Shown: in pieces, positions 26,915-35,596 of the stretch
How positions within the stretch are numbered: position 1 is the first letter of the stretch
How the letters are laid out: every line of letters starts with the position of its first letter
The notes under the pieces: model-generated
Database searches by the model: none
What the model saw: the letters and a program-made list of their open reading frames with translations, nothing else
Told to the model about the DNA's origin: nothing
From: Paenibacillus sp. GM2
GTDB taxonomy: Bacteria > Bacillota > Bacilli > Paenibacillales > Paenibacillaceae
NCBI RefSeq assembly: GCF_900069005.2
Contig: NZ_LN831279.1
Location: forward strand, 1,360,612-1,424,611
Direction of reading: 5' to 3'
DNA: 64,000 nucleotides
Position numbers and translations under genes: made by a program

Positions 26915-27313
26915 ATGAATAAGTCGAAGGGTTATTTTTACTACTTGCTATGGACCATCGGAATGCTGATCGTCGTGTATTATGGCAACCAATTTGTTGG
27001 CATGATGGAATCGAAGAAAGGGGAGTTCCTTCGCATCGATTATAGCCTGCTGGGCAATATCATCTATGCGCTCGCGCTCGGGATCTATTTGAGCCTCCTG
27101 AATGGTTTGCCGACACGCAGGAAGTTTTACAGGCCATTGTTCTTTTTCGTATTTTTGCCTAGCTTGATTCTTATGATCTATCCGGTACTGGATATTTTCT
27201 TCAAGATGCCTTATTATGCTTTGTATTTGGATGTAGCCAGACAGGAGGGCCATTTCTTCTTTGGGATGCTCTGCGGGTTAACTTTGATGAAAAGTCTCTT
27301 TGGCAGTCGATAG
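26915..27313 (+). CDS. Small hypothetical membrane protein
   Basis: A 132-residue protein with four predicted membrane segments (about residues 7-26, 44-62, 72-92 and 108-127). No family is recognised. GGAGGTGG lies 9 nt before the ATG, and a GTG one codon upstream is also possible. It lies close behind the DUF817 gene. Confidence 0.75.
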   Translation: MNKSKGYFYYLLWTIGMLIVVYYGNQFVGMMESKKGEFLRIDYSLLGNIIYALALGIYLSLLNGLPTRRKFYRPLFFFVFLPSLILMIYPVLDIFFKMPYYALYLDVARQEGHFFFGMLCGLTLMKSLFGSR

Positions 27314-27375
27314 AAAATCATGAATAGATCATGAGAAAAAGGGATTTTTGAATCACATATAAAGAGAGGTGCGCA

Positions 27376-28260
27376 ATGGGAAATAAAGTATTGATCCTGG
27401 GAGGATCGCGATATTTCGGGAAAAGGCTCGTTCAGCTGCTGGCCAGTGAAGGTCAGGAGCCAGTGACGGTTGCTACACGCGGGCTCTTGAAGGTGGATTT
27501 CGCAGGCGAGGTTCAGCAAGTTGTTCTGGATCGCACAGACGCAGCTTCCTTGCGGGACGTAGCACAGTCGGGGCCTTGGGATATCGTCTATGACAATATC
27601 TGCTACTCTCCGAATGAGGCGCTGGCTGCGGTACAAGCTTTCGAAGGTTATGCCGGTCGGTATATTGTAACTTCTTCAGCCTCGGTGTACGACTACCTTG
27701 ATCATACGTTAGCAGAGGCGGACTTTGATCCCTATCATTATGAGCTGAAGATGGGCGATCGTGATACATTGGGTTATGCTGAGGGGAAGCGGCTTGTCGA
27801 GACGGTCTTTATGCAAAAGGCCAAGTTTCCAGTATGTGCGATGCGCATTCCCATCGTCCTTGGACTGGATGACTATACACGCAGGCTGCATTTCCATATA
27901 GAGCATGTACAGCAGGGACGAACGATTGGGGTTCCTAATCCTGAGGCGGCGATCTCATTTATCACTTCCGGTGAAGTCGCATCCTTCATGAAATGGCTAG
28001 GCACGGCTTCGATTACAGGACCTGTGAATGGAAGCTCGAATGGGGCGGTAACGATCGGCCAATTAATCAGGATGATTGAACAAGCTACCGGCAAAGAGGC
28101 GCATATCGCGCCAGAGACTAGGGAGGAGCATATGTCTCCGTTTGGCATCCCCGTCTCATGGACGATGGATACGGCCAAAGCCCAGGCAGCGGGTTACACT
28201 TTCCAATCCGTTCAGGAATGGCTGCCGGAGCTCATCCGCGATATCGTATCCGGACAATGA
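27376..28260 (+). CDS. NAD-dependent epimerase/dehydratase-family protein
   Basis: A 294-residue extended SDR. The N-terminal nucleotide motif is VLILGGSRYFGKRL, Ser is present in VTSSASVYDY, and the catalytic pair lies in YAEGKRLVE (Tyr/Lys). The C-terminal part contains the SFITSGEVASFM region typical of nucleotide-sugar-epimerase-like proteins. The substrate is not known. It is followed by a damaged SDR gene. Confidence 0.88.
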   Translation: MGNKVLILGGSRYFGKRLVQLLASEGQEPVTVATRGLLKVDFAGEVQQVVLDRTDAASLRDVAQSGPWDIVYDNICYSPNEALAAVQAFEGYAGRYIVTSSASVYDYLDHTLAEADFDPYHYELKMGDRDTLGYAEGKRLVETVFMQKAKFPVCAMRIPIVLGLDDYTRRLHFHIEHVQQGRTIGVPNPEAAISFITSGEVASFMKWLGTASITGPVNGSSNGAVTIGQLIRMIEQATGKEAHIAPETREEHMSPFGIPVSWTMDTAKAQAAGYTFQSVQEWLPELIRDIVSGQ

Positions 28261-28298
28261 AAAGGAATGCTATATTCGTGTGAGAGGAGCGGATTCAA

Positions 28299-29046
28299 GT
28301 GTCGTTGCAAGGTCGAGTTGTTATCGTAACCGGAGCGGGGCAGGGAATCGGGCGTGGGGTTGCCAAGGCCTATGCCGAGTGGAGCCTCGGTTGTCGCAGC
28401 TGAGATGAATGAGACGGCAGGAAGCAAGGTCATAGAGGAGATCAACTCCAGCGGGGGAACGGGCCTGTTTGTTCCGTGTGATGTCAGGCAGGAGGCGGAT
28501 ATTATCCGCTTGATGGCCGCTGCTCATGAGCGCTTTGGCCGGATCGATGTACTGATCAACAATGCGGGGGTATCCCGATTTAAAGATCTGTTTGACTTAA
28601 CCGTAGAAGATTGGGACGATGTGCTGAACACCAATGTGCGCAGCTGCTTCCTTGCCTCGCGCGAAGCGGCCAAATATATGAAGGCAGGTGGACGCGGTGG
28701 GGCGATCGTCAATATCTCATCGACGCGGTATTTGATGTCGGAACCGAACTCGGAAGCCTATGCCGCTTCCAAGGGAGCCATTGCTTCTCTCAGCCATGCC
28801 CTTGCGGTGACCCTTGGGAGCAATCAGATTCGCGTTAACTGCATTAGTCCCGGCTGGATTGAGACCGGGGATTATGGAGCACTGCGGGATATTGATCATC
28901 AACAGCATCCGGCCGGCAGGGTTGGAACTCCAGAGGACATTGCCCGGGCATGTCTGTATTTGACAGATCCGAATAATACCTTTGTTACAGGAGCGCATAT
29001 CGTTGTTGATGGGGGGATGACCCGGAAGATGATATATGAGCCGTAG
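28299..29046 (+). pseudogene. SDR-family oxidoreductase with a frameshift
   Basis: The first frame (GTG at 28299) gives RVVIVTGAGQGIGRGVAKAY, the Rossmann motif, up to codon GAG at 28377-28379. The second frame continues from 28381 with GASVVAAEMNE, then LINNAGVSRF, the catalytic YAASKGAIASLSHAL, and a normal C-terminus. A surplus T at 28380, or loss of two bases in a GAG-GCT-GGA-like sequence, explains the break. The protein would be about 249 residues if restored. It is either a real recent mutation or a sequencing error. Confidence 0.85.
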
Positions 29047-29141
29047 GCTTATTTTTATATAAGGAGAATGTTATGAGACCGATTTGAGTTAAGCCATGTG
29101 CTTCCAACTTAATATTTATATACAACTGAATAGGAGTGAAC

Positions 29142-30416
29142 ATGGTGAAATTCAGATCGTCTTTTTACTATTTATGGGGTTCGCAGACGTTATCGAATAC
29201 GGTAGATGTGCTCTACCTGGTGGCCTTGACCACTTATGTGCTGAATCAGACCGGATCGATTATTTTTGCCACACTGGTGCCTTTTTTTCGCGTTGTCGCT
29301 CAAATGCTCAGCGGGTTGTTGGCGCCGCTGCTGATTAACCGATATCGCTTATCGTTCCTGCTGACGCTGGCGCAAAGTGGACAGTTTATGCTGTTTACTG
29401 TGCTTGCCTTATATCTGTCACCTTGGATTGGCGGTACGAATACCGTAGTTATTTATTCCCTTATCGCTGGTCTGTCCTTCCTGGATGGGTGGACGAGTCC
29501 GGCGCGGAATGCACTGATTCCACGATTAGTGGATGATTCGAGCTTGATGAAGGCGAATGGGATTATCGGAACGACAGATCAGATCGTGCAGTTCGCCGGT
29601 TGGGCGATCAGCGGAGTGTTAGTCGCAGCCATGGGTTCTTTTCCGGTATTAGTGGTAGTTGCAGTATGTTACTGTGTAGCCGCTGCGGTTACGGTTCTGA
29701 TCGAGGATCCAACAGAGGCCAAGCGAAAAAGCTTATTCGATGTGCAAACCACGGTGATGAAGGCGAAGGTGACGCCGGGGGATGGAGCCTTACCGGATGA
29801 GAAGGCTTTATCTCGCTGGGAGGTTCTGAAGGAAGGCTGGGTTGCCCTGTGGCGGGTTCCCAGGCTTCGGGCTCTAACGTTGATGGATATATGCGATGCG
29901 CTGGGGGGAATGGTCTGGGTCGGCGCGTTCATCCTTGTATTTGTCCAGGATGTGCTGCATCAGGATGAGAAGTGGTGGGGATATATTAATGCGAGTTATT
30001 TTGCCGGGGCAGTGATTGGCGGGCTTATCGTCGTCGCTCTGGTCAAAAAGTTCGAGAAGAAAATGTTTCTCTCCATGATCGTAGGAACGTTAGGTTATGG
30101 CCTGTTAACCGCCTGCTTTGCGCTAAATCATTCAGCGTGGCTGGCACTTGTCATTGTTCTCTTCACCGGGCCTTTTACCGAGCTTGCTGGAGTGACCAGG
30201 CGCACGCTCATTCAACGCAGTGTGAATAAAGAGATGCTGCCCAAAGTCTTCTCGGCGCAATCGACGCTGCTTAGCACACTGTATGGGCTGTCCCTTCTGA
30301 TGTTAAGCGGGATTGCGGAGTGGTTCGGGATTGTAAATATGTATTTGCTGGCTGCCTTGTTAAGCTTGATCACGGCTGTGATCGGCTTTATGAATCGTAA
30401 AGCCATTCAGTTGTAA
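29142..30416 (+). CDS. MFS transporter
   Basis: A 424-residue permease with about 12 membrane helices of the MFS drug/unknown-substrate type (DUF894/enterobactin-exporter-like build). It has a long, charged central loop (residues about 195-225) and LDGWTSPARNALIPRLVDDS after helix 4. ATG at 29142 is used because TAGGAG lies 5 nt upstream. The substrate is unknown. Confidence 0.88.
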   Translation: MVKFRSSFYYLWGSQTLSNTVDVLYLVALTTYVLNQTGSIIFATLVPFFRVVAQMLSGLLAPLLINRYRLSFLLTLAQSGQFMLFTVLALYLSPWIGGTNTVVIYSLIAGLSFLDGWTSPARNALIPRLVDDSSLMKANGIIGTTDQIVQFAGWAISGVLVAAMGSFPVLVVVAVCYCVAAAVTVLIEDPTEAKRKSLFDVQTTVMKAKVTPGDGALPDEKALSRWEVLKEGWVALWRVPRLRALTLMDICDALGGMVWVGAFILVFVQDVLHQDEKWWGYINASYFAGAVIGGLIVVALVKKFEKKMFLSMIVGTLGYGLLTACFALNHSAWLALVIVLFTGPFTELAGVTRRTLIQRSVNKEMLPKVFSAQSTLLSTLYGLSLLMLSGIAEWFGIVNMYLLAALLSLITAVIGFMNRKAIQL

Positions 30417-30427
30417 GAGCAACTAAA

Positions 30428-30468
30428 AGGGCATCTCCAAAGTCGATATTCGAACTTGGAGATGCCCT
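30428..30468. terminator. Terminator between convergent MFS genes
   Basis: The perfect 13-bp stem AGGGCATCTCCAA / TTGGAGATGCCCT has a loop with an inner AGTCGA/TTCGAACT pairing. It belongs to a family of related hairpins also present at 35256 and 47603. It can serve both strands. Confidence 0.8.
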
Positions 30469-30597
30469 GTTTGGTTTGACTTGATATCACCATTGGCTTT
30501 GAGGGAATGATGATAATGGATATTTGTGGGTATTTTCAAAATTTCCAGTTTGCGAGTTGTTCCTATGATTCTTTTGTTGGATAGTTCGTTTGTTTTG

Positions 30598-31806
30598 TTA
30601 TTTAGCAGCTTGGACAGACTTTTGCTGGCTGCTTCGTTTCGCTCTGAGCGAGAGCAGGAAGCACAATACGAGAACTATTGCAGCCGAAATATAAGGATAG
30701 TTGATGTTGAAATCGAACAAGAATCCGGCCACAATCGGACCGGCAATGTTGCCAAGGCTTGTGTATGCCGAGTTCAAACCAGCTACATATCCCTGTTTTT
30801 CCTCGGCCATCTTGGACATTTGTGTACCGATGGCTGGCCTTAAAATGTCGATCGACAAGAATAAAATGAATGTTACGGCAAGAATTAGCCAATACGTGTG
30901 AACCAAAAGCGTAAGCAGAACGAATACGGCAGCTATAATCAGACAGAATGAAATGACATTACGTTCTCCGAACTTGTTCAAGATCCAGCCGAAGATCGTT
31001 AATTGAACGACCGCCCCGGCGATGGAACCAAAGGTAATAATGAAGGCGATATCTTTAGCTGTAAAGCCAAACTTATGATCAACAAAAAGTCCAAATACGG
31101 TCTCATAGTTCGCCAGACCAAATGAAGCAACAAATACGATGATAAGAGCGATAAAATAAGGTTCTTTATAGGAATTGAGCAATTGCTTAACTAATGACTG
31201 TCTTGGAGCTTCGTTGGCTGTATCCTTAGCCACTTGCGCTCGTTTGTTGGATTCCGGTAGTGCTAACAAGGTAATCGTGGCGGCGACGCCACCGGCAACT
31301 GCGGCCGCGAAGAATGGAACGCGAATCCCAAATTCGGCGATAAATCCGCCAATCCCAGGACCGATAATAAAACCGGTCGTAATGGCCGCATTGATGAAGC
31401 CCATCCCGGTAGCCCGTTCTTCATCCGTAGTAGTATCTGCCGTATAGGCCATTACCGCCGGGAAGATCAATGCGGCACCCAGTCCACCGATCATTCTGCT
31501 TATGAACAGTAGAGCTGGCGCGTTAGCGATCCCGAAGAGAAACTCTGATACTGCAAATACGATCATCCCGATTACGATAATTTTCTTGCGTCCGAACATA
31601 TCGGATAATCTCCCGGCATAAGGAGAGAATATTAGCTGTGTTAGCGAGAAGGATGCGACCAACAAGCCCACGGTGCTGCCGCTAATATGCAGCTCTGTCA
31701 TATAAGTCGGCATGATCGGAACAACAAGGCCGATTCCGGTAAATACGATAAAAATATTAAGCATGAGAAGCAGTAAAGCTCCTCGGTTTTTAAATAATAA
31801 TCTCAT
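30598..31806 (-). CDS. MFS multidrug efflux transporter (Bmr/NorA-like)
   Basis: A 402-residue, 12-helix drug:proton antiporter. The loop 2-3 motif is GRLSDMFGRKKII, and the motif C region after helix 5 is GFIIGPGIGGFIAEFG. It resembles Bmr, Blt and NorA. It lies downstream of a TetR gene on the same strand, with a copy of the TetR operator in front of it, so it is probably induced by drugs through that repressor. Confidence 0.9.
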   Translation of the reverse strand: MRLLFKNRGALLLLMLNIFIVFTGIGLVVPIMPTYMTELHISGSTVGLLVASFSLTQLIFSPYAGRLSDMFGRKKIIVIGMIVFAVSEFLFGIANAPALLFISRMIGGLGAALIFPAVMAYTADTTTDEERATGMGFINAAITTGFIIGPGIGGFIAEFGIRVPFFAAAVAGGVAATITLLALPESNKRAQVAKDTANEAPRQSLVKQLLNSYKEPYFIALIIVFVASFGLANYETVFGLFVDHKFGFTAKDIAFIITFGSIAGAVVQLTIFGWILNKFGERNVISFCLIIAAVFVLLTLLVHTYWLILAVTFILFLSIDILRPAIGTQMSKMAEEKQGYVAGLNSAYTSLGNIAGPIVAGFLFDFNINYPYISAAIVLVLCFLLSLRAKRSSQQKSVQAAK

Positions 31807-31875
31807 AATGATATCCTCCGCATGGTGTAGAATAGTTGAGGCTGTCGGTGGATACTTCCGATTCCTGGAACTATA

Positions 31876-31890
31876 CTGACCGTTCGTTTT
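31876..31890 (-). promoter_or_regulatory. Candidate TetR operator before the MFS gene
   Basis: CTGACCGTTCGTTTT resembles the perfect operator before the TetR gene (CTGAACGTTCGTTCAG). It overlaps a TATAAA/TATAGT-type minus-strand promoter. Confidence 0.6.
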
Positions 31891-31950
31891 ATAAAAAATT
31901 AAAGCGCTAAATACCTTTTATTTAAACCTCATTTGAAAGAACCTATAAAA

Positions 31951-32571
31951 TTAAAGAGGGGGTTTAGCGATACCATATAAATAAATTTTAATGGCTTGCT
32001 GATACAATTGAATCGCATTTTGTAATTTCAACTGCCGCGATATATGACTCAGACCGATCACGAGACTCTCTAGAATAATAGCGAGACATTCAATATTTTC
32101 TGCTTTGAACTCCCCGTTATCGATACCCTGCTGAATCAGATCCCGATTAAACTTAAGGTGCCCCTGCACCATTTCAATAATACGTTCCTCAACATCACCT
32201 GGCTTCTCATCATGATTGAAGAACTCGCCAGCTGCTTTGGAGAGGGGATGATTAAGATCATCAAGCACCATCTGTTTGGCGAAGCCGTACAGCTTATCGG
32301 TGACTGTCTTATATTGAGACACATTCTCTTGCCATTTCGCTTCCCACTCCTGTTCCCACTCATCCAGTAAATAGAGGAATAGACCTTCTTTGCTCTTGAA
32401 ATGATAATAAATATTCCCTTTACTGCTTCCGGTCGCCTCCGAAATGTCCTCAATCGAAGTTGCTTTATAGCCTTTATTGACAAATAAAGCTCGTGCAGCA
32501 TCAGCAACTTTTCGCTTTGTCTGTTCACTTTGCAATTGCTTCTTGTTCAATGCAGCGCCCTTCGATTCCAT
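31951..32571 (-). CDS. TetR-family transcriptional repressor
   Basis: A 206-residue regulator with an N-terminal helix-turn-helix (AARALFVNKGYKATSIEDIS, SSKGNIYYHFKSKEGLF) and a helical ligand-binding domain. ATG at 32571 is chosen: AAGGGAG lies before it, while the ATG 24 bp further upstream falls directly behind the -10 box. The palindrome in its own promoter and a second copy before the MFS gene suggest self-repression and control of the pump. Confidence 0.9.
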   Translation of the reverse strand: MESKGAALNKKQLQSEQTKRKVADAARALFVNKGYKATSIEDISEATGSSKGNIYYHFKSKEGLFLYLLDEWEQEWEAKWQENVSQYKTVTDKLYGFAKQMVLDDLNHPLSKAAGEFFNHDEKPGDVEERIIEMVQGHLKFNRDLIQQGIDNGEFKAENIECLAIILESLVIGLSHISRQLKLQNAIQLYQQAIKIYLYGIAKPPL

Positions 32572-32612
32572 GGCAATCGGCTCCCTTAACTTCATGGTAT
32601 AATTATTTTATA

Positions 32613-32628
32613 CTGAACGTTCGTTCAG
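32613..32628 (-). promoter_or_regulatory. Palindromic operator of the TetR gene
   Basis: CTGAACGTTCGTTCAG has 7-bp arms around a 2-bp centre and lies directly upstream of the minus-strand TATAAA box. Confidence 0.75.
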
Positions 32629-32782
32629 GATTATAACAAATTTTATGGGGGGTGCGCAAGACTTTTGGTTAAAAGATTGCAAGCCTCAAAATTTTCTGAA
32701 AAATTTTCTTAAGTTTATGCTCCGTTCTTTACGGAAATAGTTTAAAATAAGGGTATGCAGGACAAATAGGAGATGTAGATAA

Positions 32783-33259
32783 ATGGCTAATGAAGAAGAA
32801 GTAATACTGACACAAGAAGGGCTCGAGAAGCTGGAAGCTGAGCTAAAGGAACTGAAAGGCCCACGGCGCAGTGAATTGGCTGCACGGCTCAAATTAGCCA
32901 TCAGCTATGGCGACTTGAAGGAGAACAGCGAATATCACTCCGCCAAGGAAGACCAGGCATTTATGGAGACACGTATTCTCACCTTAGAGAAAATGCTGAA
33001 GAACGCCAAAGTTGTTGATTCTGACAGCGTGGAAGAAGGAACAGTTGGCATCGGCTCGACGGTGATACTGAACGACTTGGAATTCAAAGAGAAGGTGGAG
33101 TACCAAATCGTTGGACCTACCGAATCAGATGCGTTCGACAACAAAATTTCTTATGAGAGTCCCCTCGGTAAGGAGATTCTTGGCAAGAAAATAGGAACCG
33201 TCATCAACGTCGAAGCTCCAGTAGGTATCATCAAATACGAAATTCTTGAGATTAAATAA
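32783..33259 (+). CDS. greA: Transcription elongation factor GreA
   Basis: A 158-residue factor that stimulates RNA cleavage by backtracked RNA polymerase. The N-terminal coiled coil contains the tip block AISYGDLKENSEYHSAKEDQ with the acidic residues. The C-terminal globular domain contains VGIGSTV, YQIVGPTESD and SPLGKEILGK. Length is normal. It has its own terminator. Confidence 0.96.
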   Translation: MANEEEVILTQEGLEKLEAELKELKGPRRSELAARLKLAISYGDLKENSEYHSAKEDQAFMETRILTLEKMLKNAKVVDSDSVEEGTVGIGSTVILNDLEFKEKVEYQIVGPTESDAFDNKISYESPLGKEILGKKIGTVINVEAPVGIIKYEILEIK

Positions 33260-33284
33260 AGAGAAGTGAAGTTATAAAAGAATT

Positions 33285-33330
33285 GGCCCCTTGTAGACGA
33301 TCGTATCGTTTATGTGGGGCTGATTTTTTG
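33285..33330 (+). terminator. Terminator of greA
   Basis: GCCCC...ACGAT pairs with ATCGT...GGGGC, followed by six T. Confidence 0.8.
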
Positions 33331-33584
33331 TACGGAGAATAATCATTAACCTATGATCATTTTCATCTCAAATTAAATCGGCATGAGCGGCCTACTTCAA
33401 AATGGAGAACGAAGGTGGGTTATCTCATCTTATATGCAACGGTTGGGGGATTGAGTTGGATATGTGGCTGACCGGTATAATTTGCTTATAATCAAATTTT
33501 CTATTGATCTCTTACAAAAGGTTATGTTTCACTATAGGGGTAAATTGTATTTCAACTTTTTATTGCGAAAGGAGATGTTTTTTA

Positions 33585-33620
33585 ATGACTGCTTCTAGGG
33601 TATTGGTGGTTTTAACTTAA
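33585..33620 (+). CDS. Leader peptide of the APH-gene attenuator
   Basis: An 11-codon frame, MTASRVLVVLT, has a good ribosome site (AAAGGAGATG, 10 nt before the ATG). It is followed by a series of hairpins and terminators and then by a resistance-type gene. Short leader peptides of this kind sense drug-stalled ribosomes in inducible resistance genes. Here that role is inferred from layout. Confidence 0.6.
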   Translation: MTASRVLVVLT

Positions 33621-33676
33621 CCGAATATCTGGCATGGTAAATTCCAATCTTTGATTATAGCTTGGAATGAAAGAAA

Positions 33677-33699
33677 ACGGGAATATCCCCCGTGTTTTT
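33677..33699 (+). terminator. Leader terminator T1
   Basis: ACGGG / CCCGT stem followed by GTTTTTG. A competing upstream hairpin ATTCCAA/TTGGAAT lies at 33641-33669. Confidence 0.6.
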
Positions 33700-33746
33700 G
33701 CTATGCCGTAAACAGTAACCTTTCGTGAATACTGCTGTTAGTGCGG

Positions 33747-33773
33747 GATACGATGAAGGTCGTATCTCTTTTT
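33747..33773 (+). terminator. Leader terminator T2
   Basis: The perfect stem GATACGA / TCGTATC with a 6-nt loop is followed by TCTTTTT. Confidence 0.75.
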
Positions 33774-33800
33774 GATTACAAGCCACTTTTTGGCTTTTCG

Positions 33801-33847
33801 CCGCGAAACAGCAGCTTCTTAGGAGGCTGCTTGCTCGCGGTATTTTT
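33801..33847 (+). terminator. Leader terminator T3
   Basis: The two-part stem CCGCGA...GCAGC / GCTGC...TCGCGG is followed by TATTTTT. Its loop contains an AGGAGG-like sequence. Confidence 0.7.
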
Positions 33848-33889
33848 ATGCCCAAAAACAACTTTAATTTTTAGGAGAAAATAGGGACA

Positions 33890-34002
33890 ATGATTGATTT
33901 GAAACAATACGGCTATATCGAAGCCAAAACGCCGACGATCGGTTTAATACCCGTGAGCGTAGGGAGGTTATCTTAGATGAAGAAAAACGGAGGATTTAAA
34001 AA
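33890..34002 (+). pseudogene. N-terminal remnant resembling an RsgA-type GTPase
   Basis: The frame at 33890-33976 begins MIDLKQYGYIE and contains IGLIP, as at the N-terminus of ribosome-associated RsgA GTPases. It stops after 28 codons. A second frame over 33955-34002 continues with ERREVILDEEKRRI, which fits the following RsgA segment only loosely. The rest of an rsgA gene is absent and the APH gene starts at once. The likeness rests on a short stretch. Confidence 0.45.
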
Positions 34003-35187
34003 ATGAACCATAATGATTTTTCACAAGTTGAGCAGACTCAGATTGAATCCGAAAAGCTGAGAATCGTTTTGAGTAAAATGCTCGGCAAGACCATAAGCCG
34101 GGCGGCTTATCAAACCAAACAACTGCAAGGCGGGACAGTAGGCGATGTGCGGCTTGTAATGGGCATGGCTGAAGCTTCCGACGGTCAGAATTTGCCGTAT
34201 AAGGTGGTTTGGAAAATACAGAAAAAGTGGGAACGCTCCGGTGATCCGAACTCATGGCGCAGAGAGTATGATTTGTATCAAAGCAATCTCGGCGCAGCGT
34301 TCACGCACGCTCTCCGCTGGCCAGAATGCTACCATTCGGAGTTTCGGGATGGGGACATAGGACTGTGGATCGAGTATATAGACGGCCTATCAGGTAGCGA
34401 TCTCACCCTTGAAATGCTTGAACAAGCGGCGTTGGAGTTGGGACGGTTTCAAGGCAGTATTGCAACACAGCACGATGACTTAAGGGGAATCCCATGTCTT
34501 GGGGATAAAGGCTTTTTAATGAGAGAGTTCAATCAATGGCATACGCAGTCATTCACATACGATTTTCTTGTGTCGGAGCCGTGCCGCATGCCGGGATTTT
34601 TGAAGCAAATGCTCAAAGACGGCGACATTCAGTTGGTTGAGGGAAAATCGTTTGAATATAGCTACCTACGTTCAAGAGGCTGCAATATACCGGAACACCT
34701 AAAACAGATGCTTATGGACATTGATAGCCGTAAAGATGAAATATTCGATAAGCTGCAAAACCTCCCTGTCGTATTGTGCCATCGGGATTTCTGGAATGAA
34801 AACATATTCTTTACCGACGGGAAAATAAGGATGATAGACTGGGACACTGCCGGTTGGGGCTTTCTCGGAGAGGACATCGCGAGCCTAATTGTAGACGGCA
34901 TGGACGTTACAAGATTTGAGGAGAACTATCGCCGGCTTGTTCCGGCATACCTGAAAGGCATTTTGGAATATATAGATATACCGCCGATGGATGAAGTGTG
35001 TATTTTGACAATGACCCTCATCAAGTTCGGATACCGCATGCTGCAGGAGTATATGTTTTCGGAAGATTCCACAGAAAAGAGTTATGGCGTAAACGCGCTG
35101 CAAAAAATCTATGAATTGAGGGATAGCCCGCAAACCGCAATGCAAAATGGTCAGAATTCTCCCCTACATGAGGCGCAGGAATCCTAA
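34003..35187 (+). CDS. Aminoglycoside phosphotransferase (APH)-family kinase
   Basis: A 394-residue small-molecule kinase of the APH fold. The catalytic loop is LCHRDFWNENIFF (His-x-Asp...Asn) and the metal site is RMIDWDTAGWG. The N-terminal lobe has KVVWKIQKKW with the ATP-binding lysine. The substrate may be an antibiotic or a metabolite. The multi-terminator leader with a leader peptide favours an antibiotic-related role. GGAGG lies 9 nt before the ATG. Confidence 0.85.
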   Translation: MNHNDFSQVEQTQIESEKLRIVLSKMLGKTISRAAYQTKQLQGGTVGDVRLVMGMAEASDGQNLPYKVVWKIQKKWERSGDPNSWRREYDLYQSNLGAAFTHALRWPECYHSEFRDGDIGLWIEYIDGLSGSDLTLEMLEQAALELGRFQGSIATQHDDLRGIPCLGDKGFLMREFNQWHTQSFTYDFLVSEPCRMPGFLKQMLKDGDIQLVEGKSFEYSYLRSRGCNIPEHLKQMLMDIDSRKDEIFDKLQNLPVVLCHRDFWNENIFFTDGKIRMIDWDTAGWGFLGEDIASLIVDGMDVTRFEENYRRLVPAYLKGILEYIDIPPMDEVCILTMTLIKFGYRMLQEYMFSEDSTEKSYGVNALQKIYELRDSPQTAMQNGQNSPLHEAQES

Positions 35188-35255
35188 AAAAGTAGTGTGA
35201 TCAGACTATCAAGCGGTCAAAAATGTCCGTCCAAGTGATCAGGTCCAATGCAAAC

Positions 35256-35307
35256 GGGGCAACTCCAAGTCGGAAAATCGACTTTTGAGACAGCCCCTTC
35301 TTTTTTT
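35256..35307 (+). terminator. Terminator of the APH gene
   Basis: GGGGC...AAGTCG pairs with CGACTT...GCCCC, followed by TTCTTTTTTT. It is related to the hairpins at 30428 and 47603. The region from here to 35493 contains no gene that I can support. Confidence 0.8.
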
Positions 35308-35493
35308 CTCGTGAATAGTATCGCGGCGATTATTAGAATAAGCTGCTGTTCAAATAGAGCTTCAATGTAAAAGGAAAAGGAAATGGACATGGAAATGCCT
35401 TCAATAGTTGGTTGGAACTTCTGCTTTCCTTGATCCAGAAGTGCTTTCTTTAAGCGCGTCATTCACGGCTTAGGGGACAAGGATGTGAAATTT

Positions 35494-35523
35494 CGGATAA
35501 TATCGTAATTTACTAGGATATTT
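35494..35523 (+). promoter_or_regulatory. System-1 motif, site 1 (before the DUF4127 gene)
   Basis: CGGATAATATCG is followed by TAATTTACTAGGATATTT. The -10 candidate TAATAT (35542-35547) starts 18 nt behind it. The same motif at the same distance occurs before the GH130 and binding-protein genes. It takes the place of a -35 box, as expected for an activator site. Confidence 0.6.
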
Positions 35524-35596
35524 CCTGAGCCTATTGGAAGGTAATATAACAATTAGAAGTCATTTTTATCTTTGAAAAAGGAGATGAGCAAACATC

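Noticed and set aside
35217-35462. Minus-strand 81-codon frame behind the APH gene
   Set aside because: It includes the terminator hairpin, has no ribosome site and no family.
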